A DNA stretch of 64,000 nucleotides from Aeromonas taiwanensis (GCF_000820165.1 NZ_CDDD01000032.1:1-64000); one strand, 5' to 3'; positions 16,690 through 29,524 are shown, counted from the stretch's first letter. The notes: a model not told the origin generated them from the sequence alone. Translations and numbers: made by a program.

Positions 16690-17826
16690 TTGAATCACAC
16701 TGCATTGCTAGTGCTGGAAGATGGAACTGTGTTCAAAGGCGTGTCGATAGGCGCCGAGGGATGTTCCGTTGGTGAAGTGGTTTTCAACACGTCGATGACG
16801 GGTTACCAGGAAATCCTCACTGATCCCTCTTATTCCCGTCAGATCGTTACCCTCACTTACCCCCATATAGGCAACACCGGCACCAACAGCGAAGATGAAG
16901 AGTCCAGTCAGGTCCATGCTCAGGGCCTCATCATCCGGGACCTTCCGATACTGGCCTCCAACTTCCGCAATCAGCAATCCCTCTCCGATTACCTCAAGTC
17001 CCACAACATCGTTGGCATCGCCGACATCGACACCCGCAAGCTGACCCGTATCCTGCGCGAGAAAGGTGCCCAGGCCGGTTGCATCCTGGCGGGCAAGCAG
17101 CTCGACGAGGCCCATGCCCTGAGCCAGGCCCGCGCCTTCCCCGGCTTGAAGGGAATGGATCTGGCCAAGGAAGTGACCGTGAGCGAATCCTACCGCTGGA
17201 CCGAAGGCAGCTGGCAGCTTGGCAAGGGGCACGTGACCCCGGCAGAGGGCGACTTCAAGTACCACGTGGTGGCCTACGACTTTGGCGTCAAGCGCAACAT
17301 CCTGCGCATGCTGGTAGACCGCGGCTGCCGCCTGACCGTGGTACCGGCCAAGACCCCGGCTGCCGAGGTAATGGCGATGAACCCGGATGGCATCTTCCTC
17401 TCCAACGGCCCCGGCGACCCCGAGCCGTGTGACTACGCCATCGAGGCCATCAAGAGCTTCCTTGAGACCAACACCCCGGTGTTTGGCATCTGCCTGGGCC
17501 ACCAGCTGCTGGGCCTGGCCTCCGGCGCCAAGACCGTCAAGATGAAGTTCGGCCACCACGGTGCCAACCACCCGGTGAAGAGCCTGGACGACAACACCGT
17601 GATGATCACCGCCCAGAACCACGGCTTCGCAGTGGACGAGAACACCCTGCCCGAGTGCCTGCGCGCGACTCACGTCTCCCTGTTCGATGGGTCGCTCCAG
17701 GGCATCCATCGCACCGACCGTCCGGCCTTCAGCTTCCAGGGCCACCCCGAGGCGAGCCCGGGTCCGCACGACTGTGCCGGTCTGTTCGACCACTTTATTG
17801 AATTGATTAAGCAGTATCGCGCCTAA
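16690..17826 (+). CDS. carA: Carbamoyl-phosphate synthase small subunit CarA
   Basis: CarA is the glutamine amidotransferase subunit that supplies ammonia to CarB for carbamoyl phosphate, the precursor of arginine and pyrimidines. The 378-residue protein has the class I GATase nucleophile Cys268 in VFGICLGHQ and the His/Glu pair in [10 protein letters not shown]. The start is TTG at 16690 with GGAGG 5 bases upstream; E. coli carA also starts with TTG, so a rare start codon is a conserved trait. carB follows after 16 bases. Confidence 0.97.
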   Translation: MNHTALLVLEDGTVFKGVSIGAEGCSVGEVVFNTSMTGYQEILTDPSYSRQIVTLTYPHIGNTGTNSEDEESSQVHAQGLIIRDLPILASNFRNQQSLSDYLKSHNIVGIADIDTRKLTRILREKGAQAGCILAGKQLDEAHALSQARAFPGLKGMDLAKEVTVSESYRWTEGSWQLGKGHVTPAEGDFKYHVVAYDFGVKRNILRMLVDRGCRLTVVPAKTPAAEVMAMNPDGIFLSNGPGDPEPCDYAIEAIKSFLETNTPVFGICLGHQLLGLASGAKTVKMKFGHHGANHPVKSLDDNTVMITAQNHGFAVDENTLPECLRATHVSLFDGSLQGIHRTDRPAFSFQGHPEASPGPHDCAGLFDHFIELIKQYRA

Positions 17827-17842
17827 GAGGATAAAGAGAGCC

Positions 17843-21067
<3,225 letters not shown>

Positions 21068-21102
21068 GAGCGCCGGCAGCACGCTGTCCGCTCGATGCAC
21101 GC

Positions 21103-21133
21103 AAACCCCGCCAGCGATGGCGGGGTTTTTTAT
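21103..21133 (+). terminator. Intrinsic terminator of carAB
   Basis: AACCCCGCC-AGCGAT-GGCGGGGTT followed by TTTTATTG. Confidence 0.92.
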
Positions 21134-21566
21134 TGCCTGCGCCCTGTCAAACCAGAGGTACCACCCGGAAGCAACATGGGTGACATGGCGAATAATGCAT
21201 CATGGGTGGTGATACTCACCCCATTAATGGACTTTTACTGTATCAACATTGCTTAATTGGCATATTAAAGTGCAATCTTCGCAATCTCTCTCCCTCCCGG
21301 CCTCCCTATACTGGGTTCTCATACAAACAAGGTCGTCTGCACCGACATGCCCCCGGGCCTCCCGGGCACTGTGCGAGAGGATCAGCGCCCGCAGCCCAAT
21401 CCGGCTGTCGTGGCCGGCCCCGGTGACCGACCGGGGCCACCGGAAAACCGGTCGCGGGGTTACCGCCGCGCGACTCGTCAGGGCCGGCGTTACCGCGCCA
21501 ACCCGCTTCCCCTCCTTGCCCCGCCCGTTGTCCGTCGCCTCGCATATCAGCCAAGGGAATCAGAAT
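21134..21566 (+). promoter_or_regulatory. leuA upstream region with GC-rich structured leader
   Basis: A TATACT -10-like box at about 21306 would give a leader of roughly 250 bases. The leader holds a 9-bp perfect stem GGCCCCGGT/ACCGGGGCC at 21416-21438, directly followed by ACCGG-AAAA-CCGGT at 21439-21452, plus a weaker hairpin at about 21348-21368. No T run follows, so this is not a classical attenuator, and I see no leader peptide with a leucine run. Control at the level of translation or Rho-dependent termination is possible. Confidence 0.4.
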
Positions 21567-23225
21567 ATGAGCTTCGATCATCGCAAATACCGTCGTGCCC
21601 CCGTGATCAACCTGGCGGATCGCCAGTGGCCCAACCGGGTGCTGGAGCGGGCGCCGCTCTGGTGCGCCGTGGATCTGCGCGACGGCAACCAGGCGCTGGT
21701 CGAGCCCATGACGGTGGCCCAGAAGCTGCAGATGTGGGCGCTGATGACCCACATCGGCTTCAAGCACATCGAGGTGGGCTTCCCGGCGGCCTCCCAGCCC
21801 GACTTCGACTTCGTGCGCGAACTCATCGAGCGCAACCTCATCCCCGATGACGTTACCATCCAGGTGCTGGTGCAGGCCCGGGAAGATCTCATCGCCCGTA
21901 CCTTCGAGGCCCTCAAGGGGGCGAAGCGGGCCATCGTCCACGTCTACAACTCGGTCAACCCGACCCAGCGCAACTATGTGTTCAACACAGGTCGCGACGG
22001 GGTCAAGGCCATCGCCGTGCAGGGAGCTCGCTGGGTGCGGGAGTACGCGGCCCGCAACCCTGGCACCGAGTGGAGCTTCCAGTATTCCCCGGAGAGCTTC
22101 AGCAGCACCGAGGTGGAGTTCGCCGTCGAGGTGTGTGACGCTGTTATCGACGAGTGGCGCAGCGCTTCCCGTCCCATGATCCTGAATCTGCCCGCCACCG
22201 TCGAGGTGAGCACCCCCAACGTGTTTGCGGATCAGGTGGAGTGGTTCTGCCGAAACCTCAAGGCGCGGCCCGAGGTGAGCATCTCCATCCATACCCACAA
22301 CGATAGAGGCTGCGGGGTGGCCGCCGCCGAGCTGGCCGTGCTGGCGGGGGCGGATCGCATCGAGGGTACCCTGCTCGGCAACGGCGAGCGCACCGGCAAC
22401 ATGGACATCGTCACCATGGCCATGAACCTCTACAGCCAGGGGATCGACCCCGAGCTGGACTTGTCCGACATGGATGCCATCGTCGCCACCGTGGGGGCCT
22501 GCACCCAGATTGCCCTGCACCCGCGCCACCCCTATGCCGGCGAGCTGGTCTACACCGCGTTTTCCGGCAGCCACCAGGATGCCATCCGCAAGTCCCTGGC
22601 GGCGGAAAAACCGGACCATTACTGGGACGTGGCTTACCTGCCCATCGACCCTGCCGATCTCGGCCGCAGCTACGAGGCGGTGATCCGCATCAACAGCCAG
22701 TCCGGCAAGGGAGGGGTGACCTATCTGCTGGAACGGGACCTCGGTCTGCAACTGCCGCGCTGGCTGCAGATCGACTTCAGCCGCCGGGTTCAAGCCGAGG
22801 CCGAGGCCAGCAGCAGCGAGATCAGCCCGGAGCAGATCCGCGCCCTGTTCGAGCAGCACTACCTCGAGCCCGCTCACGGCTATCGCATCGGGCGCTTCCA
22901 GCTCGGCCACGACAGTCAGGAGAGCCTGCGCCTGGAGCTGCAGACCCCCCACGGCACCCTGCAACTGTGCGGTGAAGGGGAGGGGGCCATCACGGCCCTG
23001 GTCAACGGCTGGCAGCGCCAGACCGGCATGCACATCGACGTGCTGGATTACTCCGAGCATGCCCTCACCGCCGGCACCGAATCCCGCGCCGCGGCCTATG
23101 TGCTGCTGAGCGTCGAGGGCACCCGCATGTGCGGGGTGGCCGTGGGTCGCGATGTGGTCAATGCCTCCCTGCAGGCGGTGATCAACGGGGCTGCCCAGCA
23201 TCAGGCCCTGCGCCGTAGCGCCTGA
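21567..23225 (+). CDS. leuA: 2-isopropylmalate synthase, long (LeuA2) form
   Basis: LeuA condenses acetyl-CoA and 2-ketoisovalerate in leucine synthesis. The 552-residue protein is the type 2 form: it starts MSFDHRKYRRAPVINLADRQWPNR, with the catalytic WCAVDLRDGNQAL motif, the metal-binding HTHNDRGCGVA and EGTLLGNGERTGN segments, and a C-terminal LeuA dimer/regulatory domain from about 430. The ATG at 21567 has a weak GGGAAT RBS; the frame is open far upstream but not conserved. leuBCD are not adjacent, so it is a separate transcription unit. Confidence 0.92.
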   Translation: MSFDHRKYRRAPVINLADRQWPNRVLERAPLWCAVDLRDGNQALVEPMTVAQKLQMWALMTHIGFKHIEVGFPAASQPDFDFVRELIERNLIPDDVTIQVLVQAREDLIARTFEALKGAKRAIVHVYNSVNPTQRNYVFNTGRDGVKAIAVQGARWVREYAARNPGTEWSFQYSPESFSSTEVEFAVEVCDAVIDEWRSASRPMILNLPATVEVSTPNVFADQVEWFCRNLKARPEVSISIHTHNDRGCGVAAAELAVLAGADRIEGTLLGNGERTGNMDIVTMAMNLYSQGIDPELDLSDMDAIVATVGACTQIALHPRHPYAGELVYTAFSGSHQDAIRKSLAAEKPDHYWDVAYLPIDPADLGRSYEAVIRINSQSGKGGVTYLLERDLGLQLPRWLQIDFSRRVQAEAEASSSEISPEQIRALFEQHYLEPAHGYRIGRFQLGHDSQESLRLELQTPHGTLQLCGEGEGAITALVNGWQRQTGMHIDVLDYSEHALTAGTESRAAAYVLLSVEGTRMCGVAVGRDVVNASLQAVINGAAQHQALRRSA

Positions 23226-23247
23226 GCTAGCACGTCTCTTCGCCCAT

Positions 23248-23280
23248 AAAAAAACGCCACCGCAAGGTGGCGTTTTTTTA
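23248..23280. terminator. Bidirectional terminator between leuA and hydroxylase gene
   Basis: AAAAAACGCCACC-GCAA-GGTGGCG then TTTTTTT. leuA and the minus-strand gene converge here. Confidence 0.92.
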
Positions 23281-23292
23281 TGGCTGTCCGGC

Positions 23293-24330
23293 TCAATCGG
23301 CCAGGGCATTGCGCCCGCGCGGGCGGGGCAGGGCGCGCCACAGCTTGCGCGCCGTCACCAGGAAGGGGCGCAGGATGAGCACGCTCAGGCGGCTGTAGCG
23401 CTCGTTGTCCCTGGGACCGACCCCGAAGGAGAGGGGCTCGGGCTGGCTGCTGGTCACATAGAGGGTGCCAAACCACCAGTCCCAGAGGGAGAGGTTGGTG
23501 CCGAAGTTGTGGTTGAAGTGGCGGGGATCCCGGCTGTGGTGGATCTGGTGCTGGGCCGGGCTGTTGAAGACGTGCTCGATGACGGGGCCAAACGAGAGCC
23601 AGACATGGGTGTGGCGCAGGTTGGCGGCCAGGGAGTTGAACACCAGCACCAGGTAGCTCACCCCGAACAGGGTGTAGGGGCGCACGGTGCCGCCACACAG
23701 CCAGTGGAAGGCGCCGGCGTAGAGGGCGAGACAGCTCCCCTTGACCAGCATCTCGCACAGTTTTTCCACCAGATGGATGCGGCTTGCCGTCGGCGGCACC
23801 ATCACGGTCGCGCTGTGGTGCACCTTGTGAAACTCCCAGAGCCAGCGACTGTGGAAGGCGCGGTGTAGCCAGTAATGCACCAGATCGCTGATGAGAAAGA
23901 CGCCCAGACCGTAGAGCATCATCAGCCAGCTCGTCTCGGCCAGCCGGGGACGCTCACCCCACAGCCGGGTCAGGGCCGACTGGACATCCTCCGCCTGCAG
24001 CAGCCAGGGGTGGAGCAGGGCCAGGATCGGCAGGATCAGCGCCACATGGAGCAGCGCCCGCACCAGATAGTACTGGTAGTCGAGCAGGGCCGAGGGGTGC
24101 AGCCAGACGGCCCGCCCCCCGAGAAAACCGGCAAAGCTGCGGGCGCCGGGATCCCCCTGGCGGCGACGATGGCGATAGAGCAGATAGGCGACCGTGCCCG
24201 AGATGAGCAGAAAAGGGGCTCCCAGGCGGCCGTTGAGATCGAGCAATCCGGTGAGGCAGTGCCAGAGCGGTGTGATCAGCCACTGCTGCACGGGGTCAAA
24301 GAGAAGGGTCAGTCTGTCCATGGGATCCAT
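23293..24330 (-). CDS. Fatty acid hydroxylase/sterol desaturase family membrane protein
   Basis: This membrane protein of about 345 residues carries the di-iron histidine clusters of the family: HYWLHRAFH, then HKVHH and HQIHHSRDPRH, between membrane segments. Family members hydroxylate or desaturate lipids; the bacterial substrate is generally unknown. The start is uncertain: I give the ATG at 24330 (MDPMDRLTLLF); an ATG at 24321 and one at 24402 are alternatives, and none has a good RBS. The gene is single and converges with leuA. Confidence 0.82.
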   Translation of the reverse strand: MDPMDRLTLLFDPVQQWLITPLWHCLTGLLDLNGRLGAPFLLISGTVAYLLYRHRRRQGDPGARSFAGFLGGRAVWLHPSALLDYQYYLVRALLHVALILPILALLHPWLLQAEDVQSALTRLWGERPRLAETSWLMMLYGLGVFLISDLVHYWLHRAFHSRWLWEFHKVHHSATVMVPPTASRIHLVEKLCEMLVKGSCLALYAGAFHWLCGGTVRPYTLFGVSYLVLVFNSLAANLRHTHVWLSFGPVIEHVFNSPAQHQIHHSRDPRHFNHNFGTNLSLWDWWFGTLYVTSSQPEPLSFGVGPRDNERYSRLSVLILRPFLVTARKLWRALPRPRGRNALAD

Positions 24331-24549
24331 ACCGTGAGCGTCCGGGCGGCGGCATTCTAAATGTAAATCACTCTCGATAAAAGCCCGTGTCGTGCTGTTC
24401 ATCGGCTTGCAAGGGATGCGACAGAGGTTGCTTGAGCGAGGGTGGTGCCGCTGCCATCAGGCTTTAGCCTTGCGGATCAATCCTCTACAATGAGCGACCA
24501 TTTGCTCGCCTGACGCAGGTCGGGCACAGTCTCTGTACCGGATGCCTTG

Positions 24550-25713
24550 ATGATCATGTCTCTCTCCTCTCATTCTGTTGTCGTGCGCGGGTTGCCGCTG
24601 CTCGTCACCTTGCTGCTCGCCGGTTGTGCCAGCGAGCCGCCGGCACCGACCAGCCCGGCGACCCCGGCGGGGCGCCCCATTCCCAAGGCGATGCAGCCAC
24701 AGAAGCCGGCCGACATGAAGACCCGCATCGTGCACTTCCTGCCCAAGCAGGTGCCGGACAAGCAGGGCTGGGCCAACGACGTGGTGACCTCCCTCACCAC
24801 CCAGAACTTGACGGTGAGCGATCACAACGTCTGTACCGTGCTGGCGGTGGCGGAGCAGGAGGCCACCTACCAGGCCGATCCCGTGGTGCCAGGCCTTGGC
24901 AAGATAGCCTGGAAGGAGATCAACGCCCGGGCCGGCAAGCTGCTCATCCCCGAGTTCATGGTGCGCACCGCGCTCTCCATCAAGTCCCCGACCGGCAAGT
25001 CCTATGCCGAGCGGATCGACAAGCTGCGTACCGAGCGGGAGATGAGCGAGATTTTTGAAGACATGATAGGCACAGTGCCCATGGGCAAGCAGCTCTTTGG
25101 CAACATGAACCCGGTGCGTACCGGGGGCCCCATGCAGGTGAGCATCGCCTTTGCCGAGGCCAACGCCCGCGGCTACCCCTATTCCGTGAAGGAGAGCATC
25201 CGCCACGAGGTGTTCACCCGTCGCGGCGGCATCTGGTTTGGCACCAGGCACATCTTCGGCTATCCGGCCGACTACCCCGACACCCTCTATCGCTTCGCCG
25301 ACTTCAATGCGGGCTGGTACGCAAGCCGCAATGCCGCCTTCCAGGCCGCGGTCAGCCGCCTGAGCGGCAAGACCCTGGCGCTGGACGGGGATCTCATTCG
25401 CTACAACTCCGACAAGCCTGGCAATACCGAGCTGGCGGTCTACACCCTCGCCAGCCGGGTCAACATGAGCAAGACGGCCATCAGCCAGAGCTTGAAACTG
25501 GGGGATAGCAGCGACTTTGCCAAGAGCGATCTCTACCACAGGGTCTTTGCCCTGGCCGACAAGCAGGCGGGCAAGCGGCTGCCCCGCGCCATCCTGCCCG
25601 GCATCCAGCTGAAAAGCCCCAAGATCACCCGCAACCTCACCACCGCCTGGTTTGCCAAGCGGGTGGATGAGCGCGAGCAGCGCTGCGTGCAGAAGATGGC
25701 GACGATCCGCTGA
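24550..25713 (+). CDS. DUF1615 (YaiW-like) outer-membrane lipoprotein
   Basis: A 387-residue protein with a lipoprotein signal peptide ending LLLAGC (Cys about residue 22) and the DUF1615 domain over the rest, including WANDVVTSL, CTVLAVAEQEATYQADP and FGYPADYP. The E. coli relative YaiW is a surface lipoprotein linked to the SbmA peptide importer; no sbmA is nearby. Several ATG codons cluster at the start (24550, 24556) and the RBS is weak. A terminator follows 14 bases after the stop. Confidence 0.85.
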   Translation: MIMSLSSHSVVVRGLPLLVTLLLAGCASEPPAPTSPATPAGRPIPKAMQPQKPADMKTRIVHFLPKQVPDKQGWANDVVTSLTTQNLTVSDHNVCTVLAVAEQEATYQADPVVPGLGKIAWKEINARAGKLLIPEFMVRTALSIKSPTGKSYAERIDKLRTEREMSEIFEDMIGTVPMGKQLFGNMNPVRTGGPMQVSIAFAEANARGYPYSVKESIRHEVFTRRGGIWFGTRHIFGYPADYPDTLYRFADFNAGWYASRNAAFQAAVSRLSGKTLALDGDLIRYNSDKPGNTELAVYTLASRVNMSKTAISQSLKLGDSSDFAKSDLYHRVFALADKQAGKRLPRAILPGIQLKSPKITRNLTTAWFAKRVDEREQRCVQKMATIR

Positions 25714-25727
25714 TACCTTTAACCAAC

Positions 25728-25755
25728 AAGGGCGGCCCATTGGCCGCCCTTCAAT
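25728..25755 (+). terminator. Terminator of the DUF1615 gene
   Basis: AAGGGCGGCC-CATT-GGCCGCCCTT is followed by CAATTG. The U tract is short. Confidence 0.7.
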
Positions 25756-25782
25756 TGTGCATCCCTCGCTCCGTCTTTCCTT

Positions 25783-26634
25783 CTACCTCATCAGCGCTCT
25801 GATCCCCCGGCATGCCGGAAAATCACGGCATCCCCAGAACCGTTTTCCCTTGTTGTCACCCCGACTGGCGGTGCGCAGCACCATGGGGCTGCCGCAGTTG
25901 GGGCACATGGGGCTCTGGTTGTTCGCCTGATGGATGGCCGTTGGTTGAGCCGGGTTGTGAGCGGTCGGGGTGCTGGCGGACACAGGCTTGACGGGGGCTT
26001 CCCCGTGGCGCGCCTTGAGCTGTGCCACATGTTGTCTGTGGGTCTGCCAGTTGGCGGCCAGTCGTCCTCGCTGGATGGTGTCGATCACTAGGGGGACTTC
26101 GGCAGGAGTTAAAACCGGTGTGGTTTTGCCTTTGATATAACGAATGAGCCCGCGGTTCATCACGTTCTGTGGCATGGGGGTCTTGAAGGTGCAGTCCCCG
26201 ATAAAGAAGATGACGGAGTGAAGCTGGTGGTCCGCCAGCCCCAGCAGGGATTTGAGCGTCATCATGTGCAGGTGGTTCTGGCGCAAGGGGTTCTGAAAGC
26301 TGTGCCTGCGGCGATAGATCTGCTGGGTCCAGCTTTGATGGGCCGGGTTGCCGAAGATCCACCCCTTCATGTTCTTGGTCTCGATGACGAAGACCCCGAA
26401 GCGGGAGACGATCACGTGATCGATCTGGGTCGTGCCCTGTGGGGTGGGCAGGGTGACGTCCTTGAGCAAGCGGTATTCCCGTCTGTCGAGAAAGAGGCGG
26501 ATGCTGACATTGATAAACCACTCCCCGATCATCCCCTTGAACCAGGGCGTCTTGATCACCATGGCAATCAGCAGCAGGGGGAGCAGATAACCGAGTTGGG
26601 ACAGCAAGGGGGCAATCACGGGAGTGAAGTCCAT
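25783..26634 (-). CDS. NERD-domain protein with C-terminal topoisomerase-type zinc finger
   Basis: This 283-residue protein has an N-terminal membrane segment (LLPLLLIAMVI, about 17-27), a NERD nuclease-related domain at about 35-160 (GEWFINVSIRLFL, QIDHVIVSRFGVFVIETKNMKGWIFG) and a C-terminal zinc-ribbon (CPNCGSPMVLR ... FWGCRDFPACRG). The D-x-x-x-x-ETK core resembles nuclease active sites of the PD-(D/E)XK type. The domain combination suggests DNA handling at the membrane, but no function is proven. The start has AAGGA 8 bases upstream. Confidence 0.85.
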   Translation of the reverse strand: MDFTPVIAPLLSQLGYLLPLLLIAMVIKTPWFKGMIGEWFINVSIRLFLDRREYRLLKDVTLPTPQGTTQIDHVIVSRFGVFVIETKNMKGWIFGNPAHQSWTQQIYRRRHSFQNPLRQNHLHMMTLKSLLGLADHQLHSVIFFIGDCTFKTPMPQNVMNRGLIRYIKGKTTPVLTPAEVPLVIDTIQRGRLAANWQTHRQHVAQLKARHGEAPVKPVSASTPTAHNPAQPTAIHQANNQSPMCPNCGSPMVLRTASRGDNKGKRFWGCRDFPACRGIRALMR

Positions 26635-26759
26635 GTCATCGATCCTTCATGGGGGGTTGCTCAAGGGGCAGGCATTGACAGGGCACGGGTGGCGAGACTT
26701 GGAGCATCCAGATCCAGAGGTGGTTGTCAGCCTCTCGGGCGCTTGGAACCACAGCCTGC

Positions 26760-27311
26760 CTAGACCCGCAAGCTGCCGCGAAAGCCCCTGGCGGCATAGT
26801 AGGACTGGGCTCCGTTGTGGTACAGGAAGACGCAGTCATAGCGGCGATCGCAAAACAGGGCGCCGCCGAGCGCCCTGATCTCCTCGGGGGTCTGGATCCA
26901 GCTCGAGGTCTTGGCATCGAAGCAGCCGAGCGTCTGCAGCGCCCGATACTCGGTCTCCGTCAGCAGCGCTATGCCCATCTTCGCGGCCATTTCGGTCGCA
27001 GCTCCTGCCGGCCTGTTCTCCTTCCTCGACTCCAGCGCTGCCCGGTCATAGCAGAGGCTCCTGCGTCCAGCGGGGCTCTCTGCACTGCAGTCGCAGAAGA
27101 TGAACTGCCCGGTCTTTGGATCCTGGCCGATGACATCGGGCTCACCGCCGCTGCTCTCCATCTCGTGGAGCGAGCACAACGACTGGGGGTTGGCATCCAG
27201 CCTGGCGCGTACCTGTGACCAGCTGATCCCCTCGTGGCGATGTTCGTGCTGTTCGAAGCGGGTCTGCAGCGTCGTGAGCAAACCGTCCATCTGCGCATTC
27301 GTCACACTCAT
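26760..27311 (-). CDS. DUF4256 family protein
   Basis: This 183-residue soluble protein shows the DUF4256 pattern: SWSQVRARLDANPQSLCSLHEMESSGGEPDV, FCDCSAESPAGRRSLCYDRAAL, and a C-terminal FCDRRYDCVFLYHNGAQSYYAARGFRG. Function unknown. The RBS GAGGTGACAC precedes the ATG at 27311. It lies 31 bases downstream of the outer-membrane barrel gene on the same strand and may be co-transcribed with it. Confidence 0.85.
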   Translation of the reverse strand: MSVTNAQMDGLLTTLQTRFEQHEHRHEGISWSQVRARLDANPQSLCSLHEMESSGGEPDVIGQDPKTGQFIFCDCSAESPAGRRSLCYDRAALESRKENRPAGAATEMAAKMGIALLTETEYRALQTLGCFDAKTSSWIQTPEEIRALGGALFCDRRYDCVFLYHNGAQSYYAARGFRGSLRV

Positions 27312-27342
27312 GTGTCACCTCGTTTTCGTGTGGCCCTGCTGC

Positions 27343-28302
27343 CTAGAAACTCATCGCCAGCCCGAGGGAGTAGCCGCTGGTGTTGTTGCTGAACATATAG
27401 CGGGCCACCAGGCGGGTGCGGGTGACCAGCACCTTGTATTTGCTGCTGTCGAGTTCGATGCCAAGGCCGAGGGAGTTGAGGTTGCTGAAGCCGAGCTGCC
27501 CCCGTTGCGCCCCCAGGTATTCGGTTCTTGCCCCCTCCAGCACGTAGCGCAGGGGCCTGTCCAGCAGGGTCCAGTTCCACATGGGGGCGCGGCGGCGCAG
27601 GTACAGGCCGAGGTTTTCCGCCTCGGCATGACCCGTGATGCTGTCGGCGGTGCCGGTGAAGCTTTGCAGGTGCTGGTAGGAGTAGCGCAGCTCGGCGTCG
27701 ATGTCCTGGGACTTGGAGAAGAGCTCGTAGTCGAGCATGAGGGAGCCCCCGAGACCATAGACATTGAGGGTGCCGCCGTCGAGAAAATCGAGGCTCTTGC
27801 CGGTCTTGTGCTTGATCAGGGCCGCCCCGATGCGCAGGTCGCTGGCCACCGTGCCCAGGGTGAAGTTGGCGATGGGGCGCAGCACCAGGTTGCCGCCCAG
27901 GCGGTCGCGGTGCAGGTTGAAGTCCCAGCCGATGCCGCCGGTGGCGCTCAGGCTGTTCCACTTGGTGGGAATGGTGCGAGTCTCGTTGCCGTTGGTGAAC
28001 ACGAACTGGGGATCGTAGCGGCTGTATCCCAGGGTGCCCTCGAGATAGATGGGGAAGCTCTCGCTCATGGTGGCGCCGCCGCCGAGCTGGGTGATGGTCA
28101 GGGCCGCGCTCTCGTTGGTGCCGCTGCCGATGTCCAGGTTGCTGGCGGTGATGTCCGGCACCACCGTGTAGCTCATCAGGGAGACGACCGCATTGGCGCG
28201 TTGCTGCACCAGGCTCTCGTCGCTGGCGTGTGCGCCAGGGCAGAGCAGCCAGAGTCCGGCCATCAGAACGGGGATTGCATGAGAAGAGGGGGTTCGCGCC
28301 AT
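27343..28302 (-). CDS. Putative outer-membrane beta-barrel protein
   Basis: The 319-residue product has a signal peptide (MARTPSSHAIPVLMAGLWLLCPGAHA, cut before SDES) and alternating amphipathic strands typical of a barrel, ending in SLGLAMSF with the C-terminal Phe used by the BAM machinery. Nothing identifies a ligand. I chose the ATG at 28302 because it gives a clean signal peptide and has GGAG 6 bases before it; an ATG at 28314 is also possible. It may form an operon with the DUF4256 gene. Confidence 0.75.
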   Translation of the reverse strand: MARTPSSHAIPVLMAGLWLLCPGAHASDESLVQQRANAVVSLMSYTVVPDITASNLDIGSGTNESAALTITQLGGGATMSESFPIYLEGTLGYSRYDPQFVFTNGNETRTIPTKWNSLSATGGIGWDFNLHRDRLGGNLVLRPIANFTLGTVASDLRIGAALIKHKTGKSLDFLDGGTLNVYGLGGSLMLDYELFSKSQDIDAELRYSYQHLQSFTGTADSITGHAEAENLGLYLRRRAPMWNWTLLDRPLRYVLEGARTEYLGAQRGQLGFSNLNSLGLGIELDSSKYKVLVTRTRLVARYMFSNNTSGYSLGLAMSF

Positions 28303-28634
28303 ACCTAGCTCCATGAGTCTCCCCGTCCACTGGGGAGTCCTCACACTGTAACGTTTTTCGCGGGACTTGGCAGCCAGGCCGGGTGTCAACTGACCATAAT
28401 CTCTGCCCCGTGATGGCCAAGGTTCGCTGCCGGGCATCTGACGAAGGCCCGGGTCGGCCGACCTCGATGCCCTGCCGATGGGCAGAAATAGTGATCATTA
28501 ATTTATTGTTCAGTTCCCCGGGTGTATAAGAGGCCTCCCATACGAACTTTGGGGTGGTATCAGGGATGGATTACCAGGCGGGGCCTTAGGGTCATCACGA
28601 CGAATGCGCATTACGTTGATGGGAGTCGCACCAG
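28303..28634. promoter_or_regulatory. Divergent intergenic region, barrel gene and dedA
   Basis: A 332-base gap that must carry divergent promoters. An AT-rich stretch at about 28490-28515 is the likeliest core. No RNA gene, repeat or clear operator was recognised. Confidence 0.35.
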
Positions 28635-29285
28635 ATGCAGGACATGCTGCTTGCCATATGGCATCAGGATTTTGATCAGCTTATACAAATGCAGGCAATC
28701 GGCCTGCTCGTCACCTGCCTGGTGGTGATCCTCTTTCTCGAGTCGAGCTTCGTCTTTCTGCCGTTGCCGGGCGACAGCCTGGTGTTGCTGGCCGGTGGGC
28801 TGGTGGGCATGGGGGTGCTGGGGCCCGAGGTGACGCTGCTCTACCTGCCGCTCGCCGCCGGGATAGGCAGCGTGCTCGCCTACTGGCAGGGCCAGGCGCT
28901 TCATGGCACCCGCTTCATGGGCCATGTGGAGCGGATGATCCCGGAGGGGAGCCTGCCCCGGGCCTCCAGACTGCTCGATCGCTACGGCTTCTGGGCCATG
29001 TTCGTCTCCCGCTTCATCCCCTTCGTCCGGGTACTGACTCCCATGCTGATGGGGGTGTCACGCCTCAACTTGCTGCGGGTGGCGATGGTCAGCTTTGCCA
29101 GCGCCTTCCTCTGGTCCCTGCTGCTCAGCCTGGTTGGCAAGGCCATGATGGCGACCCCGGTCCTGGCCAATCACCACGAGCTGTTGACCAAGTGCCTGCT
29201 GATCACCTCTTTTGCACTCTTCATCATCGCGGTGGCCGCCATCGGCATGCGGCTGCTCAAGCGCCCGACCAAGCGTGTGCGCTGA
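28635..29285 (+). CDS. DedA family inner-membrane protein
   Basis: This 216-residue protein has the DedA/SNARE-associated features: ESSFVFLPLPGDSLVLLAGG near the N-terminus and the FVSRFIPFVRVLTPMLMGVSRLN motif with conserved arginines. DedA proteins are implicated in undecaprenyl-phosphate or phospholipid flipping and in membrane homeostasis. The ATG at 28635 has GGGAG 11 bases upstream. The gene appears monocistronic. Confidence 0.9.
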   Translation: MQDMLLAIWHQDFDQLIQMQAIGLLVTCLVVILFLESSFVFLPLPGDSLVLLAGGLVGMGVLGPEVTLLYLPLAAGIGSVLAYWQGQALHGTRFMGHVERMIPEGSLPRASRLLDRYGFWAMFVSRFIPFVRVLTPMLMGVSRLNLLRVAMVSFASAFLWSLLLSLVGKAMMATPVLANHHELLTKCLLITSFALFIIAVAAIGMRLLKRPTKRVR

Positions 29286-29524
29286 CCCCGCTCCTCGGCG
29301 GCGCCTTCCCTCGGGCGGGCGCCGTCCATGGAAAAATACAGGCCATTTGAGGCGGCAATCCCGCCGCCTATCTGTTACACTTCGCGCCCGCCATTTTCCG
29401 GCTCACTTTCTGACGTGATGTCAGTCCCAGCCGTCCTTGGCCCCAAGCCGCGCCAACGCAGGGCCAGACGCCCGCTCAGGCCACTCACGCCAACTACAGC
29501 CCAGCTGGAACACAGGAACCCAAG

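Noticed and set aside
21249-21566. N-terminal extension or leader peptide of leuA
   Set aside because: The frame is open but its translation is not leucine-rich and does not resemble LeuA; openness reflects high GC.
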